Origin: Thermococcus alcaliphilus
GTDB taxonomy: Archaea; Methanobacteriota_B; Thermococci; Thermococcales; Thermococcaceae
Length of the DNA stretch: 64,000 bases
Direction: 5' to 3'
Assembly: GCF_024054535.1 (NCBI RefSeq)
Contig: NZ_JAMXLV010000014.1
Location: 24,722-88,721 of the forward strand
A program made the position numbers and the translations under genes. Position 1 is the first letter of the stretch; the number at the start of each line of letters is the position of its first letter. This document shows, one piece after another, positions 38,480-47,134 of this stretch. A model generated the notes under the pieces. That model saw only the letters and a program-made list of their open reading frames with translations, searched no databases and was not told the origin of the DNA.

Positions 38480-39706
38480 ATGACGTTCAAGTTGTTCTAT
38501 ATCGACCCCTACCTAAGAGAGGCTTCTGCAAAGATTGAGGATGTTGAAGTTAGAGGGAATAGAATTAGGGTATTGCTTGATAAGACAATATTTTATCCCG
38601 AAGGCGGCGGACAACCCAGCGACAGAGGGGTAATAAAGGGGGATGGCTTTAGGATTGAAGTTGAAAAAGTTGAGGGAAAAGATGAAATCTGGCATGAAGG
38701 AAAGCTCAAAGGGAGGATTCCAAAGGAAGGGGAGGAAGTGAAGCTTGAGCTTGACTGGGAATGGAGATACGAAAACATGAGGCAACACACTGGCCAGCAC
38801 ATACTTTCTGCAATCTTGAAAAGGATGTACAACAGCGATACCACTGGATTTCAGATATTCTCGGAATACAACAAGATTGAGATCAATTTTGATGAGGAAT
38901 TAACGTGGCAACACATTCTCGCTGCAGAGCTTGAAGCCAATGAAATCGTTTGGGCCAACATTCCCGTAGAGGTTAAAGAATATGAGGAGCTTCCCGAAGA
39001 GGTAAGTTCCGCTCTTAGAAAATCCCTACCTAAGGATATATCAGGAAAAATCCGAGTGGTGAAAATAGGAGACGTTGATCTAATTCCCTGTGGAGGAACT
39101 CACGTAAAAAATACCGGAGAAGTTGGCTTCATAAAAGTCCTCAATTTCTACAGAAAAACCAAGAACATCTGGCGTATAGAGTTTGCCTGTGGATATAGGG
39201 CTCTCATATACTTAAACAAGCTCTTGGAAGATTACTGGGAAAGCCTAGATAAGATGCCCAACAAGAATAGGCCCCTGATTGAAAGGGTTGAAGAACTAAA
39301 ACAAGAGCTCGAAAACATCGAAAAAGAAAAAGTTGAACTGAGGAGAGAGCTTTGGGAATGGAAAGGCAAGGCATTGCTTTCCAATGCCGATGAGAGTGAC
39401 GGAATAAAAGTAATCTCCTACATTGAGTCAATGGACATGAAAGACGCACAGGCATTTATTGTGTATCTTGTAGATAAGAACCCTAACACAGTAGTTTTGG
39501 CAGTTGGAAAAAATTACGTGATCTTTGCAAAGAACAAAAACACGAGAGGCATTCGCATGAATGAACTCCTCAGAGAAGTTCTCAAAGAAGTCGGCGGCGG
39601 TGGCGGTGGAAGTGAGATTCTAGCAAAGGGTGGGGGCTTTAAGAAAACTCCCGAGGAAGTACTTGAAGTTGCAAGGAGGATATTAAAAGAAAAGCTTAAG
39701 AGCTAG
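38480..39706 (+). CDS. alaX: Alanyl-tRNA editing protein AlaX-L
   Basis: The 408-residue protein has an N-terminal beta domain ([16 protein letters not shown]), the zinc/editing motifs MRQHTGQHILSAIL and LIPCGGTHVKNTGEVG, a coiled-coil segment (about 265-300) and a C-Ala-like domain with the glycine run VGGGGGGSEILAKGGG. This is the long AlaX form, which removes wrongly attached residues from tRNA-Ala in trans, complementing alaS at 14036. ATG 38480 follows GGTGAG. The last bases overlap the convergent ino1 gene by 4. Confidence 0.9.
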   Translation: MTFKLFYIDPYLREASAKIEDVEVRGNRIRVLLDKTIFYPEGGGQPSDRGVIKGDGFRIEVEKVEGKDEIWHEGKLKGRIPKEGEEVKLELDWEWRYENMRQHTGQHILSAILKRMYNSDTTGFQIFSEYNKIEINFDEELTWQHILAAELEANEIVWANIPVEVKEYEELPEEVSSALRKSLPKDISGKIRVVKIGDVDLIPCGGTHVKNTGEVGFIKVLNFYRKTKNIWRIEFACGYRALIYLNKLLEDYWESLDKMPNKNRPLIERVEELKQELENIEKEKVELRRELWEWKGKALLSNADESDGIKVISYIESMDMKDAQAFIVYLVDKNPNTVVLAVGKNYVIFAKNKNTRGIRMNELLREVLKEVGGGGGGSEILAKGGGFKKTPEEVLEVARRILKEKLKS

Positions 39707-40854
39707 AGCCACTTTGGCTTTAGCCCTGCCCACATTCTCATCTTTTCGTGGGCTATTATCCTTGGGATGTTGCCTTTTTCTCTTGGCCCCGGGTTCTTCA
39801 TGTAGAAGGCGTTAACCTCATAGACAGTTCCAAATTCTTTCCTTTCTACTGCCATTTTGCCCAATCTTACTAAATCAACCAGCAACCCTGCCAAGGCTGG
39901 ACTATCGTTGATTCTTCCGGTTATCACAAGCTCATCAACTGCTCCGTTGAAGCTGACGTATTCGATGTGCATGGCAATGAATTTTTTGTCTCCTAACGGC
40001 TCGAGGAACCCGGTTGGCTTGATGTAATGGGGAGCCTCATAGCCGAGGAGGTCTTTAACTACACTTGATTTTGTGAATTCTTTGCTTTTATTTCTCTCCT
40101 TGTCTGTCAGAGCCAAAAAATCAGTGTTACCACCGATGTTGAATTGGGCTATGTCTCTAACGTATCTATTTCTCTGAGCTAGGTGAGCCAAGATATCAGC
40201 TGTTAGCGGTGTTGCTCCTGTGGCTCCATCATCACCAAAAATAACTAAGTTGCTCTCTTTGGCAAGCTCCACAAAAGCGGGGTCGTTTGCTATGAGTGTG
40301 GGAATAGCGTTTACGAAAGCAGCCCCCCCTCTTTCCTTTGCGTACAGAGCGGCAGCATAAGCATAAACTTGAGTTGCAGTTAATCTTTCTCTCTCGTCGT
40401 TTTCAATGGCTTTTATAAGTTCTTCCTTGTTTCCGAACGGAACAAAGGCTTCTGTAGTACAAACGTTGACAATTACATCAACATCAAGTTCTTTCCATTC
40501 TTCAACAAGCTTTTCAACAGCTTCCTTAAGGCTCGTTTCATCCTCAAGGCCCTCAGCCTCTATGGGGAGGTTTCTTAAGCTTCTGAGATGAATTCCCTTT
40601 CTTACGATTATGTTCTTGAGGGCTTCTGGGATTTTGTCGTCCCAGTAGTTCTTCACAACCTCATATAGAGACTTGCCAATTTTGTTTTTGTCAACATCAT
40701 AGCTTCCAACGATTTCTATGTCTTCGACTTTTATTGGGAGTTCGTTCTGAAGTGGAATTCCATAGTAGCCAAGCTCTCCTGTTTTTATCCTTTCAACTCC
40801 AAGAGCAAAAATGCTCCCTACGTATCCTTGGCCTAGTATTACAACACGAACCAT
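39703..40854 (-). CDS. ino1: myo-inositol-1-phosphate synthase
   Basis: The 383-residue protein has the NAD-binding start VRVVILGQGYVGSIFALGVERIK, EIVGSYDVDKNKIGKSLYEVV, VFGDDGATGATPLTADILAHLAQR and NIGGNTDFLALTDKERNKSKEFTKSS, the signature of archaeal inositol-1-phosphate synthases. It makes myo-inositol-1-phosphate from glucose-6-phosphate for phosphatidylinositol and the thermoprotectant di-myo-inositol phosphate. The ATG at 40854 follows GGAGGTGAG; an AATATTTAAT box near 40884-40893 is its promoter. It is divergent from an ABC transporter operon. Confidence 0.92.
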   Translation of the reverse strand: MVRVVILGQGYVGSIFALGVERIKTGELGYYGIPLQNELPIKVEDIEIVGSYDVDKNKIGKSLYEVVKNYWDDKIPEALKNIIVRKGIHLRSLRNLPIEAEGLEDETSLKEAVEKLVEEWKELDVDVIVNVCTTEAFVPFGNKEELIKAIENDERERLTATQVYAYAAALYAKERGGAAFVNAIPTLIANDPAFVELAKESNLVIFGDDGATGATPLTADILAHLAQRNRYVRDIAQFNIGGNTDFLALTDKERNKSKEFTKSSVVKDLLGYEAPHYIKPTGFLEPLGDKKFIAMHIEYVSFNGAVDELVITGRINDSPALAGLLVDLVRLGKMAVERKEFGTVYEVNAFYMKNPGPREKGNIPRIIAHEKMRMWAGLKPKWL

Positions 40855-41006
40855 GCTCTCACCTCCAGTATTGTTATTTTACACGTATTAAATATTTTTT
40901 GGTTTATAATCTTTTATGACCATATATAACACTTTCGGTGATGCACATGCTAAAACTCGACTAAAGTTACATAAAGTTTATAAAATTTGACTCCCAAAAT
41001 ATCACC

Positions 41007-41060
41007 GGTAGCTTTGCTACCATATCTTCAATTATAATAAGCTTATGCCACTTTTGGCAT
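41007..41060 (+). promoter_or_regulatory. Promoter of ABC transporter operon with two inverted repeats
   Basis: GGTAGC-TTT-GCTACC (41007-41021) lies just upstream and ATGCCA-CTTT-TGGCAT (41045-41060) just downstream of a TATA-like box AATTATAATAAG (about 41030-41041). Both are perfect 6-bp palindromes. A TATCAC half-site (41000-41005) touches the first. The positions bracket the TATA box, as expected of regulator sites controlling the sugar transporter genes that follow. Confidence 0.5.
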
Positions 41061-41093
41061 CTTGAATCCCAGAGCTTTTTCGAGGTGGTGGCT

Positions 41094-42725
41094 GTGAAGG
41101 GAAAAGTGGGGATATTGCTGGCAATGGTGGTGCTTTTTGGAGTGATCGCCAGTGGATGCATTGGTTCACAGGAGACCTCAGAGACCAAAACGACAAGCGT
41201 TGAGCTAACTGGAGACTTTGTAAAGGATGTTTTAGCAATAGGGAAGGCACTTGAAAGCAACGGAGTAAGTGAAGTAAAATTCTCTGCGTGGGGGTCTGGA
41301 GACCCCAACAGCGTGATGAGAGTTTATGGGATTGTAGAGGCAGCGAGAAGGATAAACAAAGTTTGGGAAGAAAATGGGGTTAACGTGAGGATAACAATAA
41401 CGGATACACACTATGTTGCCTCTTTCCAAGATGCCTATCAAGAATATCTCAGCAAACAGCCCCTAGGACAAGCTGGGGATTTCTTTGTGAACTCTTACGC
41501 ATTCTTACCGACCCTTGCAGACGAGGGTTACATTCTTGATATAACCGAATATGCAAACGCATACAAAAATGTGATAGAGGACTTCTATCCCTCACTTATT
41601 GAGGCATCAAAATTCAACGGGAAGCTTTACGGCTTGCCACAAGACACGGAAGCTAGGCCCCTATACATAAGAAAAGATGTTGCGGCAAAAATCGGCTTTA
41701 ACTTGGAGGGAATTGAAGAAAAAGTTAAGAACGGAGAATTCACATGGAGCGATGTTTACTACTGGGCTAAAAAAGCAAAGGAAAGCGGAGTAGAGTGGGG
41801 ATTGATACACAGAAAAGGATCCGCACATCCGGACCTAATTCAATTCATCTTTGCCTTTGGTGGCAAGTTGTACAATGAAGACTCTGGAAAGCTTGTGGTT
41901 GATGTTCCAGCGGTTTACAAGTGGCTTTACGTAGAGTGGAAGTTTGCCCAAGATGGATTGCTCCCCAAAGACATAATGAGCTGGGACTGGGCAAAGCAGA
42001 TTCATCCTGCAATAGTTGAAGGAAGAACTCTCTTCGACATAGGCGGTACATGGTATTGGACAGAATGGCAGACCAAGGAATACTATGGAAAAGAAGGCAC
42101 TCCAAGACCGCTGAAACCAGAGGAAGTTCAAGCTTGGTTTGCTTATACTTTGTTCCCAGCCGGAGAGAAGGGTCTAAAGCCTGTAACTCTAAGCCAGCCG
42201 TTTGTTTGGATGATAAACTCCAAAGCTGGCCAGCAAAATCCAAAGTACGATGAGCTCAAAGATCTTTACCACAAGTTAGCATTCTTAATGATAATAAAGG
42301 CAAGTGATCCCGACATAAACGCAATCCACAGTGTGATAAGTGCCCATCTACCAGTTAGGAAAGAAGCTGCAAAGTTGATCAGTGATGAGAAATGGCTCAA
42401 TGATCTCAAGAACCTCAACCTTGATCTCGATCCTCAAGTCAAGGATAATATAAAGGATATAGTTGCCACCACAGTGCACCCAATAAACGCCAAGTTCCTC
42501 GCCGATGTGAGCTATATGCTCGAGTACACAAAACTAGCCCCAGCACATCCAAAGTATCCAGCATTGGCTGATATCTTCAAAGAGGCAGTGGATAAGGTAT
42601 TGAGAGGAGAAATGACACCGGAAGAAGGTGTTAACTACATTATCCAAAAAATCAATGCAGATCCAGAATTAGCCCAAAACGTGGAAGTAGTGGGAGAAAT
42701 TCCAAGGGACTGGAAATTCCCATGA
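41094..42725 (+). CDS. ABC transporter substrate-binding lipoprotein (sugar type)
   Basis: The 543-residue protein has a lipoprotein signal (KGKVGILLAMVVLFGVIASGC) with the lipobox Cys, a Ser/Thr linker and an extracellular solute-binding domain of family 1 type (VKFSAWGSGDPNS, GDFFVNSYAFLPTLADEGYILDI, YGLPQDTEARPLYIRKDV, DIGGTWYWTEWQ). GTG 41094 is the likely start because GAGGTGG covers the upstream GTGs at 41085-41088. The many Trp/Tyr residues fit a carbohydrate ligand, which I cannot name. It is the first gene of a four-gene transporter operon divergent from inositol-1-phosphate synthase. Confidence 0.8.
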   Translation: MKGKVGILLAMVVLFGVIASGCIGSQETSETKTTSVELTGDFVKDVLAIGKALESNGVSEVKFSAWGSGDPNSVMRVYGIVEAARRINKVWEENGVNVRITITDTHYVASFQDAYQEYLSKQPLGQAGDFFVNSYAFLPTLADEGYILDITEYANAYKNVIEDFYPSLIEASKFNGKLYGLPQDTEARPLYIRKDVAAKIGFNLEGIEEKVKNGEFTWSDVYYWAKKAKESGVEWGLIHRKGSAHPDLIQFIFAFGGKLYNEDSGKLVVDVPAVYKWLYVEWKFAQDGLLPKDIMSWDWAKQIHPAIVEGRTLFDIGGTWYWTEWQTKEYYGKEGTPRPLKPEEVQAWFAYTLFPAGEKGLKPVTLSQPFVWMINSKAGQQNPKYDELKDLYHKLAFLMIIKASDPDINAIHSVISAHLPVRKEAAKLISDEKWLNDLKNLNLDLDPQVKDNIKDIVATTVHPINAKFLADVSYMLEYTKLAPAHPKYPALADIFKEAVDKVLRGEMTPEEGVNYIIQKINADPELAQNVEVVGEIPRDWKFP

Positions 42726-42735
42726 GGTGGGAACT

Positions 42736-43677
42736 ATGAAGGGAGAAAAGCTTCGAAACCTTTCCTTTTTTCTTTCTCCCATGATTATAATGGTTGGGTT
42801 ATTCTATTTGATTCCCTTAATATTCACGATCTACATAAGCTTTACCAAGATGAGAAACTGGAATATTGAGAGGTACTTGACCGAGATTGTGGGGTTTTAC
42901 AATTATCAGAGGCTCTTCCATATGTTCCAACATGATCCGTTAATGAGAACTGTGCTCTTAACTACTATCGTTTTTGTTGGGATAACCCTTATTATAAATG
43001 TCTTTGGAGGTCTTCTTTTGGCTTTAGGAACATTTTTCATAAATGAAAGCTCAGCTTCAGCCATTAGACTTCTATGGTTGTTGCCCAGAATGTCTCCCAT
43101 AGCCGTTTACAGCTTGGTATGGTACTACTTCTTTCATGGGAGTAATATTGGTACTTTAAATTCCATCCTTATGAAGTTTGGTGTGATCTCTCAACCCGTT
43201 CCGTGGGGTCAAATCGTTCCGTGGGGAGCTTGGAGCATAATCATCTTTGTTAATGGTCTTGTGGGGGTTAGCTTTGGTATGATAGTATTCACCTCTGCTT
43301 TAAATCAGATACCAAAGGAACTCGTTATAGCGGCAAGGGTTGATGGAGCGTCGGCATGGCAGATTTCCAGAAAGATCTTGGTTCCAATGATGAAATGGCA
43401 CTTTTTGTATGTATTAACTTGGCAGTTCTTGAGCTTATTAACAACCTATCCCCACTTGTTCCTTCTTGTTCAGTGGGATCTGGTGAGCAGGGACTACGGT
43501 ACAACACTTGCTCTCTATGTTTATAATACCGCATTTGGAAGAGGAGAGCAGGATCAAGGTTTGGCAGCTGCAGCGGCGGTGTTGCTTTCCATAATTGGCA
43601 TTCTCGGGGGATTCGTTACCTTAAAAGTGCTCCAGTTTGAGAAAATGATTCACGAGCCCAGGGGTGATATAGAATGA
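42736..43677 (+). CDS. ABC transporter permease (MalF-like)
   Basis: The 313-residue protein has six membrane helices and the inner-membrane EAA-like loop VIAARVDGASAWQISRKILVPMM near residues 198-220, which docks onto the ATPase. GAGGTGG lies before ATG 42736. The stop overlaps the next permease gene by four bases. Confidence 0.85.
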   Translation: MKGEKLRNLSFFLSPMIIMVGLFYLIPLIFTIYISFTKMRNWNIERYLTEIVGFYNYQRLFHMFQHDPLMRTVLLTTIVFVGITLIINVFGGLLLALGTFFINESSASAIRLLWLLPRMSPIAVYSLVWYYFFHGSNIGTLNSILMKFGVISQPVPWGQIVPWGAWSIIIFVNGLVGVSFGMIVFTSALNQIPKELVIAARVDGASAWQISRKILVPMMKWHFLYVLTWQFLSLLTTYPHLFLLVQWDLVSRDYGTTLALYVYNTAFGRGEQDQGLAAAAAVLLSIIGILGGFVTLKVLQFEKMIHEPRGDIE

Positions 43678-44543
43678 GAGATGTTGAAACAAGGCCAAAG
43701 AGGGGTGAGTGGATAATAGTCCTTACAATACTCTTTGCAAGTCTCCCGCTCATACTGGGATTTGCACTTCTGATTATTTCAAGCTTTAGCAAGGATATGG
43801 TCACCAATTTAAGCCTTAGCTCTTTTAGACCAACAATTGAAAACTGGATAAACGTTTTTCAGGGAAGATTGGCAATAACTGGAGGAATAAGGCAGAATAT
43901 CTTAAAAATAACCCTGAATACCCTTGTAGTTGCCCTTGGAGTTTCTGGGATAGTGACCCTAATCAGCACGCTTGCCGGGTACTCTCTTTCTAGAATGAAA
44001 TTCAGGGGAAGAAAATTAATGATGCTTCTCCTCCTCATGCTCCATGCTTTTCCAGGAGTTGCTTTGATTGTGGGTGTTTATTTGCTGTACAGGTTGACCT
44101 TTCCCCAAGAGCCTTCCTTTGTGAGACTATACTCCTTCTTTTATGTAGTTCTTGCTAGGGCAGCGCTTGAGATACCGATGTCTGTTTGGCTTATGAAGGG
44201 ATTCTTTGATACGATTCCATGGGAGTTCGAATGGTCGGGGATAATAGATGGTGCGTCGAGGATAAAAGTATGGCGACAGATAATGTTGCCCTTAATAAAA
44301 CCTGGAATACTTGCAGTTGCATTGTTTGGGTTTTTAGCAGGCTGGCAAGATTTAATCTACGTTAGAACCTTCCTGATTGATCAGACACTTGCAACATTTA
44401 TAGAGGCGAATATTGAAGCTGAGTACTCGCACATGCCGTTGATAGCTGCTGCTGGGACTTTGTATCTCTTACCCACCATCATGTTTTTCCTAACGGCCCA
44501 GCAGTTGCTTCTCCAAGGTTATTCAGGAGGGATAAAGGGGTGA
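43674..44543 (+). CDS. ABC transporter permease (MalG-like)
   Basis: The 289-residue six-helix protein has the EAA-like loop EWSGIIDGASRIKVWRQIMLPLIKPG near residues 183-208. It has the standard size, in contrast to the second MalG-type protein at 58040. It is coupled to the upstream permease by ATGA and is followed 6 bases later by the ATPase. Confidence 0.85.
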   Translation: MRDVETRPKRGEWIIVLTILFASLPLILGFALLIISSFSKDMVTNLSLSSFRPTIENWINVFQGRLAITGGIRQNILKITLNTLVVALGVSGIVTLISTLAGYSLSRMKFRGRKLMMLLLLMLHAFPGVALIVGVYLLYRLTFPQEPSFVRLYSFFYVVLARAALEIPMSVWLMKGFFDTIPWEFEWSGIIDGASRIKVWRQIMLPLIKPGILAVALFGFLAGWQDLIYVRTFLIDQTLATFIEANIEAEYSHMPLIAAAGTLYLLPTIMFFLTAQQLLLQGYSGGIKG

Positions 44544-44549
44544 GGAGAG

Positions 44550-45632
44550 ATGGTTAAGATAACCCTGGATAGAATAATCAAAAAGTTCGGCAACTTCACG
44601 GCACTTGACAACATAACCTTGGAAATAGAAGACAAAGAATTTATGGCTCTGCTTGGCCCCTCTGGAAGTGGCAAGTCAACTCTGCTTTATACAATAGCGG
44701 GAATATACAAACCTACAGCTGGAAGGATATACTTTGACGGAAGAGATGTTACCGAAGTTCCACCAAAGGACAGAAATGTTGGCTTGGTTTTCCAGAACTG
44801 GGCGCTCTATCCACATATGAAGGTTTTCAAAAATATTGCATTTCCCCTTGAGCTCAAAAAGGTTCCTAAAGAAGAGATAGAAAAGAAAGTCCGGGAAGTT
44901 GCGAAAATGCTTCACATAGATCATCTTCTAGACAGATACCCCTGGCAGCTCAGTGGTGGTCAGCAGCAGAGGGTTGCCATAGCTAGGGCACTTGTTAAAG
45001 AACCCGATGTTTTGTTACTTGATGAGCCTTTGAGTAATTTGGATGCTCTCTTAAGGTTAGAAGTTAGAGCAGAACTTAAGAGGTTGCAGAAGGAATTGGG
45101 AATTACTGCCGTTTATGTTACCCATGATCAAGCAGAGGCTCTTGCAATGGCTGATAGAATAGCGATTATACGAGAAGGAAAGATCTTGCAGGTTGGAGAA
45201 CCGGATGAGGTATATTATAAACCGATGTATAAATTTGTGGCAGGATTTTTAGGAAGTCCCCCTATGAACTTTGTTGAAGCGGAAGTGGAGGGAGAGATGC
45301 TTAGGATATACCAGAGCAGAATCCCTGTGCCAAAGCAGTATAGAGAGATTATCAAGAAACTTAACATAACAGAAGTGCTTTTTGGCTTTAGGCCCCATGA
45401 TGCTGAGATCGTGAGGGGCGAAAGAGAAGGCATTAGAGGAGAGGTTTACTCTTTTGAGCCATTGGGAAGGGAGCAGATAGTAACGGTAGCAGTGGATAGT
45501 GACGTTTTTGTTAAAGTTTTTGCTCCAGAAGGAGAGCACTTTAGATTTGGGGAGAAGGTTACAATAGTGCCAAATGAGGACAGGATAATTCTCTTTGACA
45601 AAAAAACAGAAAAAGCTCTGGAATATCTTTGA
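44550..45632 (+). CDS. ABC transporter ATP-binding protein (MalK/UgpC type)
   Basis: The 360-residue protein has Walker A GPSGSGKST, Q-loop VFQNWALYPH, signature LSGGQQQRVAIARAL, Walker B VLLLDEPLSNLDALLR and H-loop YVTHDQAEA, plus a C-terminal TOBE/OB-fold regulatory domain (about 240-355) as in carbohydrate importers. It powers the transporter encoded at 41094-44543. The next gene has its own TTTTTTAAAAG promoter box (about 45641-45651). Confidence 0.88.
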   Translation: MVKITLDRIIKKFGNFTALDNITLEIEDKEFMALLGPSGSGKSTLLYTIAGIYKPTAGRIYFDGRDVTEVPPKDRNVGLVFQNWALYPHMKVFKNIAFPLELKKVPKEEIEKKVREVAKMLHIDHLLDRYPWQLSGGQQQRVAIARALVKEPDVLLLDEPLSNLDALLRLEVRAELKRLQKELGITAVYVTHDQAEALAMADRIAIIREGKILQVGEPDEVYYKPMYKFVAGFLGSPPMNFVEAEVEGEMLRIYQSRIPVPKQYREIIKKLNITEVLFGFRPHDAEIVRGEREGIRGEVYSFEPLGREQIVTVAVDSDVFVKVFAPEGEHFRFGEKVTIVPNEDRIILFDKKTEKALEYL

Positions 45633-45691
45633 TTTCCAAAATTTTTTAAAAGCTCTGTTTAACTATTTTCAAAACATAAAGAGGGTCAAAA

Positions 45692-46372
45692 ATGAGGGTT
45701 GCAGTACTTTTTTCTGGAGGAAAGGACTCTACATATGCCCTTTACTGGGCATTAAAGAAAGGTCTTGAAGTTAGGTATCTAGTCACAATGCATTCCGAGA
45801 GCGAAGAGAGCTACATGTACCATGTTCCAAATGTTCATCTCACAGAACTCCAAGCAAGAGCTATTGGAATTCCTATCGTCAAGGGTTTTACAAAGGGTGA
45901 GAAGGAGAGAGAAGTTGAAGATTTGAAGAGGGTTCTTGAGGGGTTAAAAATAGATGGAATCGTTGCCGGGGCATTAGCGAGCCAATATCAAAAGGAAAGG
46001 GTTGAACGAATAGCTGAGGAGCTTGGAATAAAGCTTTTTGCACCCTTCTGGAAAGCTGATCCCGAAGAATACATGAGAACTTTAATTCTGGAGGACTTTG
46101 ACATAGTTATAGTAGGGGTTTCAGCCTACGGTTTGGATGAGAAGTGGCTGGGAAGAAAAATAGACGAAAAAGCCCTTGAAGAGCTAAAGGTTCTTAACGA
46201 AAAGTATAAAGTCCATATTGCCGGTGAGGGAGGAGAATTTGAAACTTTTGTTAGAGACGCACCATTTTTCAAAGCAAAAATAGTTTTTGATGAAACTGAA
46301 AAAATATGGGATGCTTATACGGGTTCAGGGGTGTTGATAGTCAAGAGAGCTCATTTAGAACCGAAAAGGTGA
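45692..46372 (+). CDS. dph6: Diphthine-ammonia ligase-like ATP pyrophosphatase (Dph6)
   Basis: The 226-residue protein starts [24 protein letters not shown], the SGGKDS PP-loop of N-type ATP pyrophosphatases, and has [32 protein letters not shown] and [14 protein letters not shown], typical of the Dph6/MJ0570 family. It catalyses the last step of diphthamide formation on elongation factor 2 in relatives. The next gene starts 5 bases after the stop and is co-transcribed. Confidence 0.82.
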   Translation: MRVAVLFSGGKDSTYALYWALKKGLEVRYLVTMHSESEESYMYHVPNVHLTELQARAIGIPIVKGFTKGEKEREVEDLKRVLEGLKIDGIVAGALASQYQKERVERIAEELGIKLFAPFWKADPEEYMRTLILEDFDIVIVGVSAYGLDEKWLGRKIDEKALEELKVLNEKYKVHIAGEGGEFETFVRDAPFFKAKIVFDETEKIWDAYTGSGVLIVKRAHLEPKR

Positions 46373-46377
46373 GAGAG

Positions 46378-47058
46378 ATGAGAATAGTCTCTGCAGATAC
46401 CGGAGGGGCAGTATTGGATGAAAACTACAATCCAATTGGTCTAATCGCAACTGCAGCTGTTTTGGTGGAGAAACCATACAGAACAGCAACACTGAGCATC
46501 GTAAAGTACTCTAATCCCTTTGACTATGACTTGAGTGGAAGGAAAGCGCTGAGGGATGAGGCTTTTCTGACATTAAAGCTTGCAAGAGAAGTAAAGCCGG
46601 ATGTTATTCATTTAGACTCCAGCCTCGGGGGAATAGAGGTCAGAAAACTCGACGATCCAACTATAGATGCATTGAGGATCTCTGATAGAGGAAAAGCTAT
46701 ATGGCACGAACTCAGCAAAGATTTACAACCATTAGCAAAGAGATTTTGGGAAGAAACTGGAGTTGAAATCTTAGCTATAGGGAAAGAAAGTGTTGCTGTC
46801 AGAATAGCAGAGCTTTATGCCGGGATTTATTCCGTGAAGTGGGGGATTGAGTATGCAATGAGGGAAGGCTTTGTGAGGATTGGGCTTCCAAGATACATGA
46901 GTGTCGAGATAGACGGAATTAGAATATTGGGAAAGAGCCTTGATCCTAGAGAGGGAGGCCTCTACGGAGAGATACCTATAGAAAATGAAGATTTCGAATG
47001 GCAAGTTTATCCGAACCCTATAGCGAGAACATTTATGGTTTTTGAGGTTAAAATCTAA
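46378..47058 (+). CDS. DUF4152 protein (PF2046-like, RNase H fold)
   Basis: The 226-residue protein begins MRIVSADTGGAVLDENYNPIG and contains VIHLDSSLGGIEVRKLDDPTIDAL and WGIEYAMREGFVRIGLPRYMSVEIDG. The family is Thermococcales-centred; from memory, the P. furiosus member has been reported as a single-strand-specific 3'-5' exonuclease. Asp in SADTGG and HLDSS would fit RNase H-like metal ligands. I chose ATG 46378, behind GGTGAGAG, over a longer frame that overlaps dph6. Confidence 0.7.
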   Translation: MRIVSADTGGAVLDENYNPIGLIATAAVLVEKPYRTATLSIVKYSNPFDYDLSGRKALRDEAFLTLKLAREVKPDVIHLDSSLGGIEVRKLDDPTIDALRISDRGKAIWHELSKDLQPLAKRFWEETGVEILAIGKESVAVRIAELYAGIYSVKWGIEYAMREGFVRIGLPRYMSVEIDGIRILGKSLDPREGGLYGEIPIENEDFEWQVYPNPIARTFMVFEVKI

Positions 47059-47081
47059 AGATTTTCGATTTTCTCAGTTTT

Positions 47082-47118
47082 TCTTCGAACTATAAGTTTT
47101 ATAGGCTTAAAACGAAGA
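47082..47118 (+). promoter_or_regulatory. iorA promoter with nested inverted repeats
   Basis: TCTTCG (47082-47087) and CGAAGA (47113-47118) flank an inner palindrome CTATAA-GTT-TTATAG (47090-47104) that contains the TATA box. A start about 25 bases later leaves a very short leader with GGTGGTGAG before ATG 47135. The outer arms may be an operator, possibly for an Lrp/FFRP-type regulator given the amino-acid pathway; this is inference. Confidence 0.4.
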
Positions 47119-47134
47119 GATTGTGGTGGTGAGC

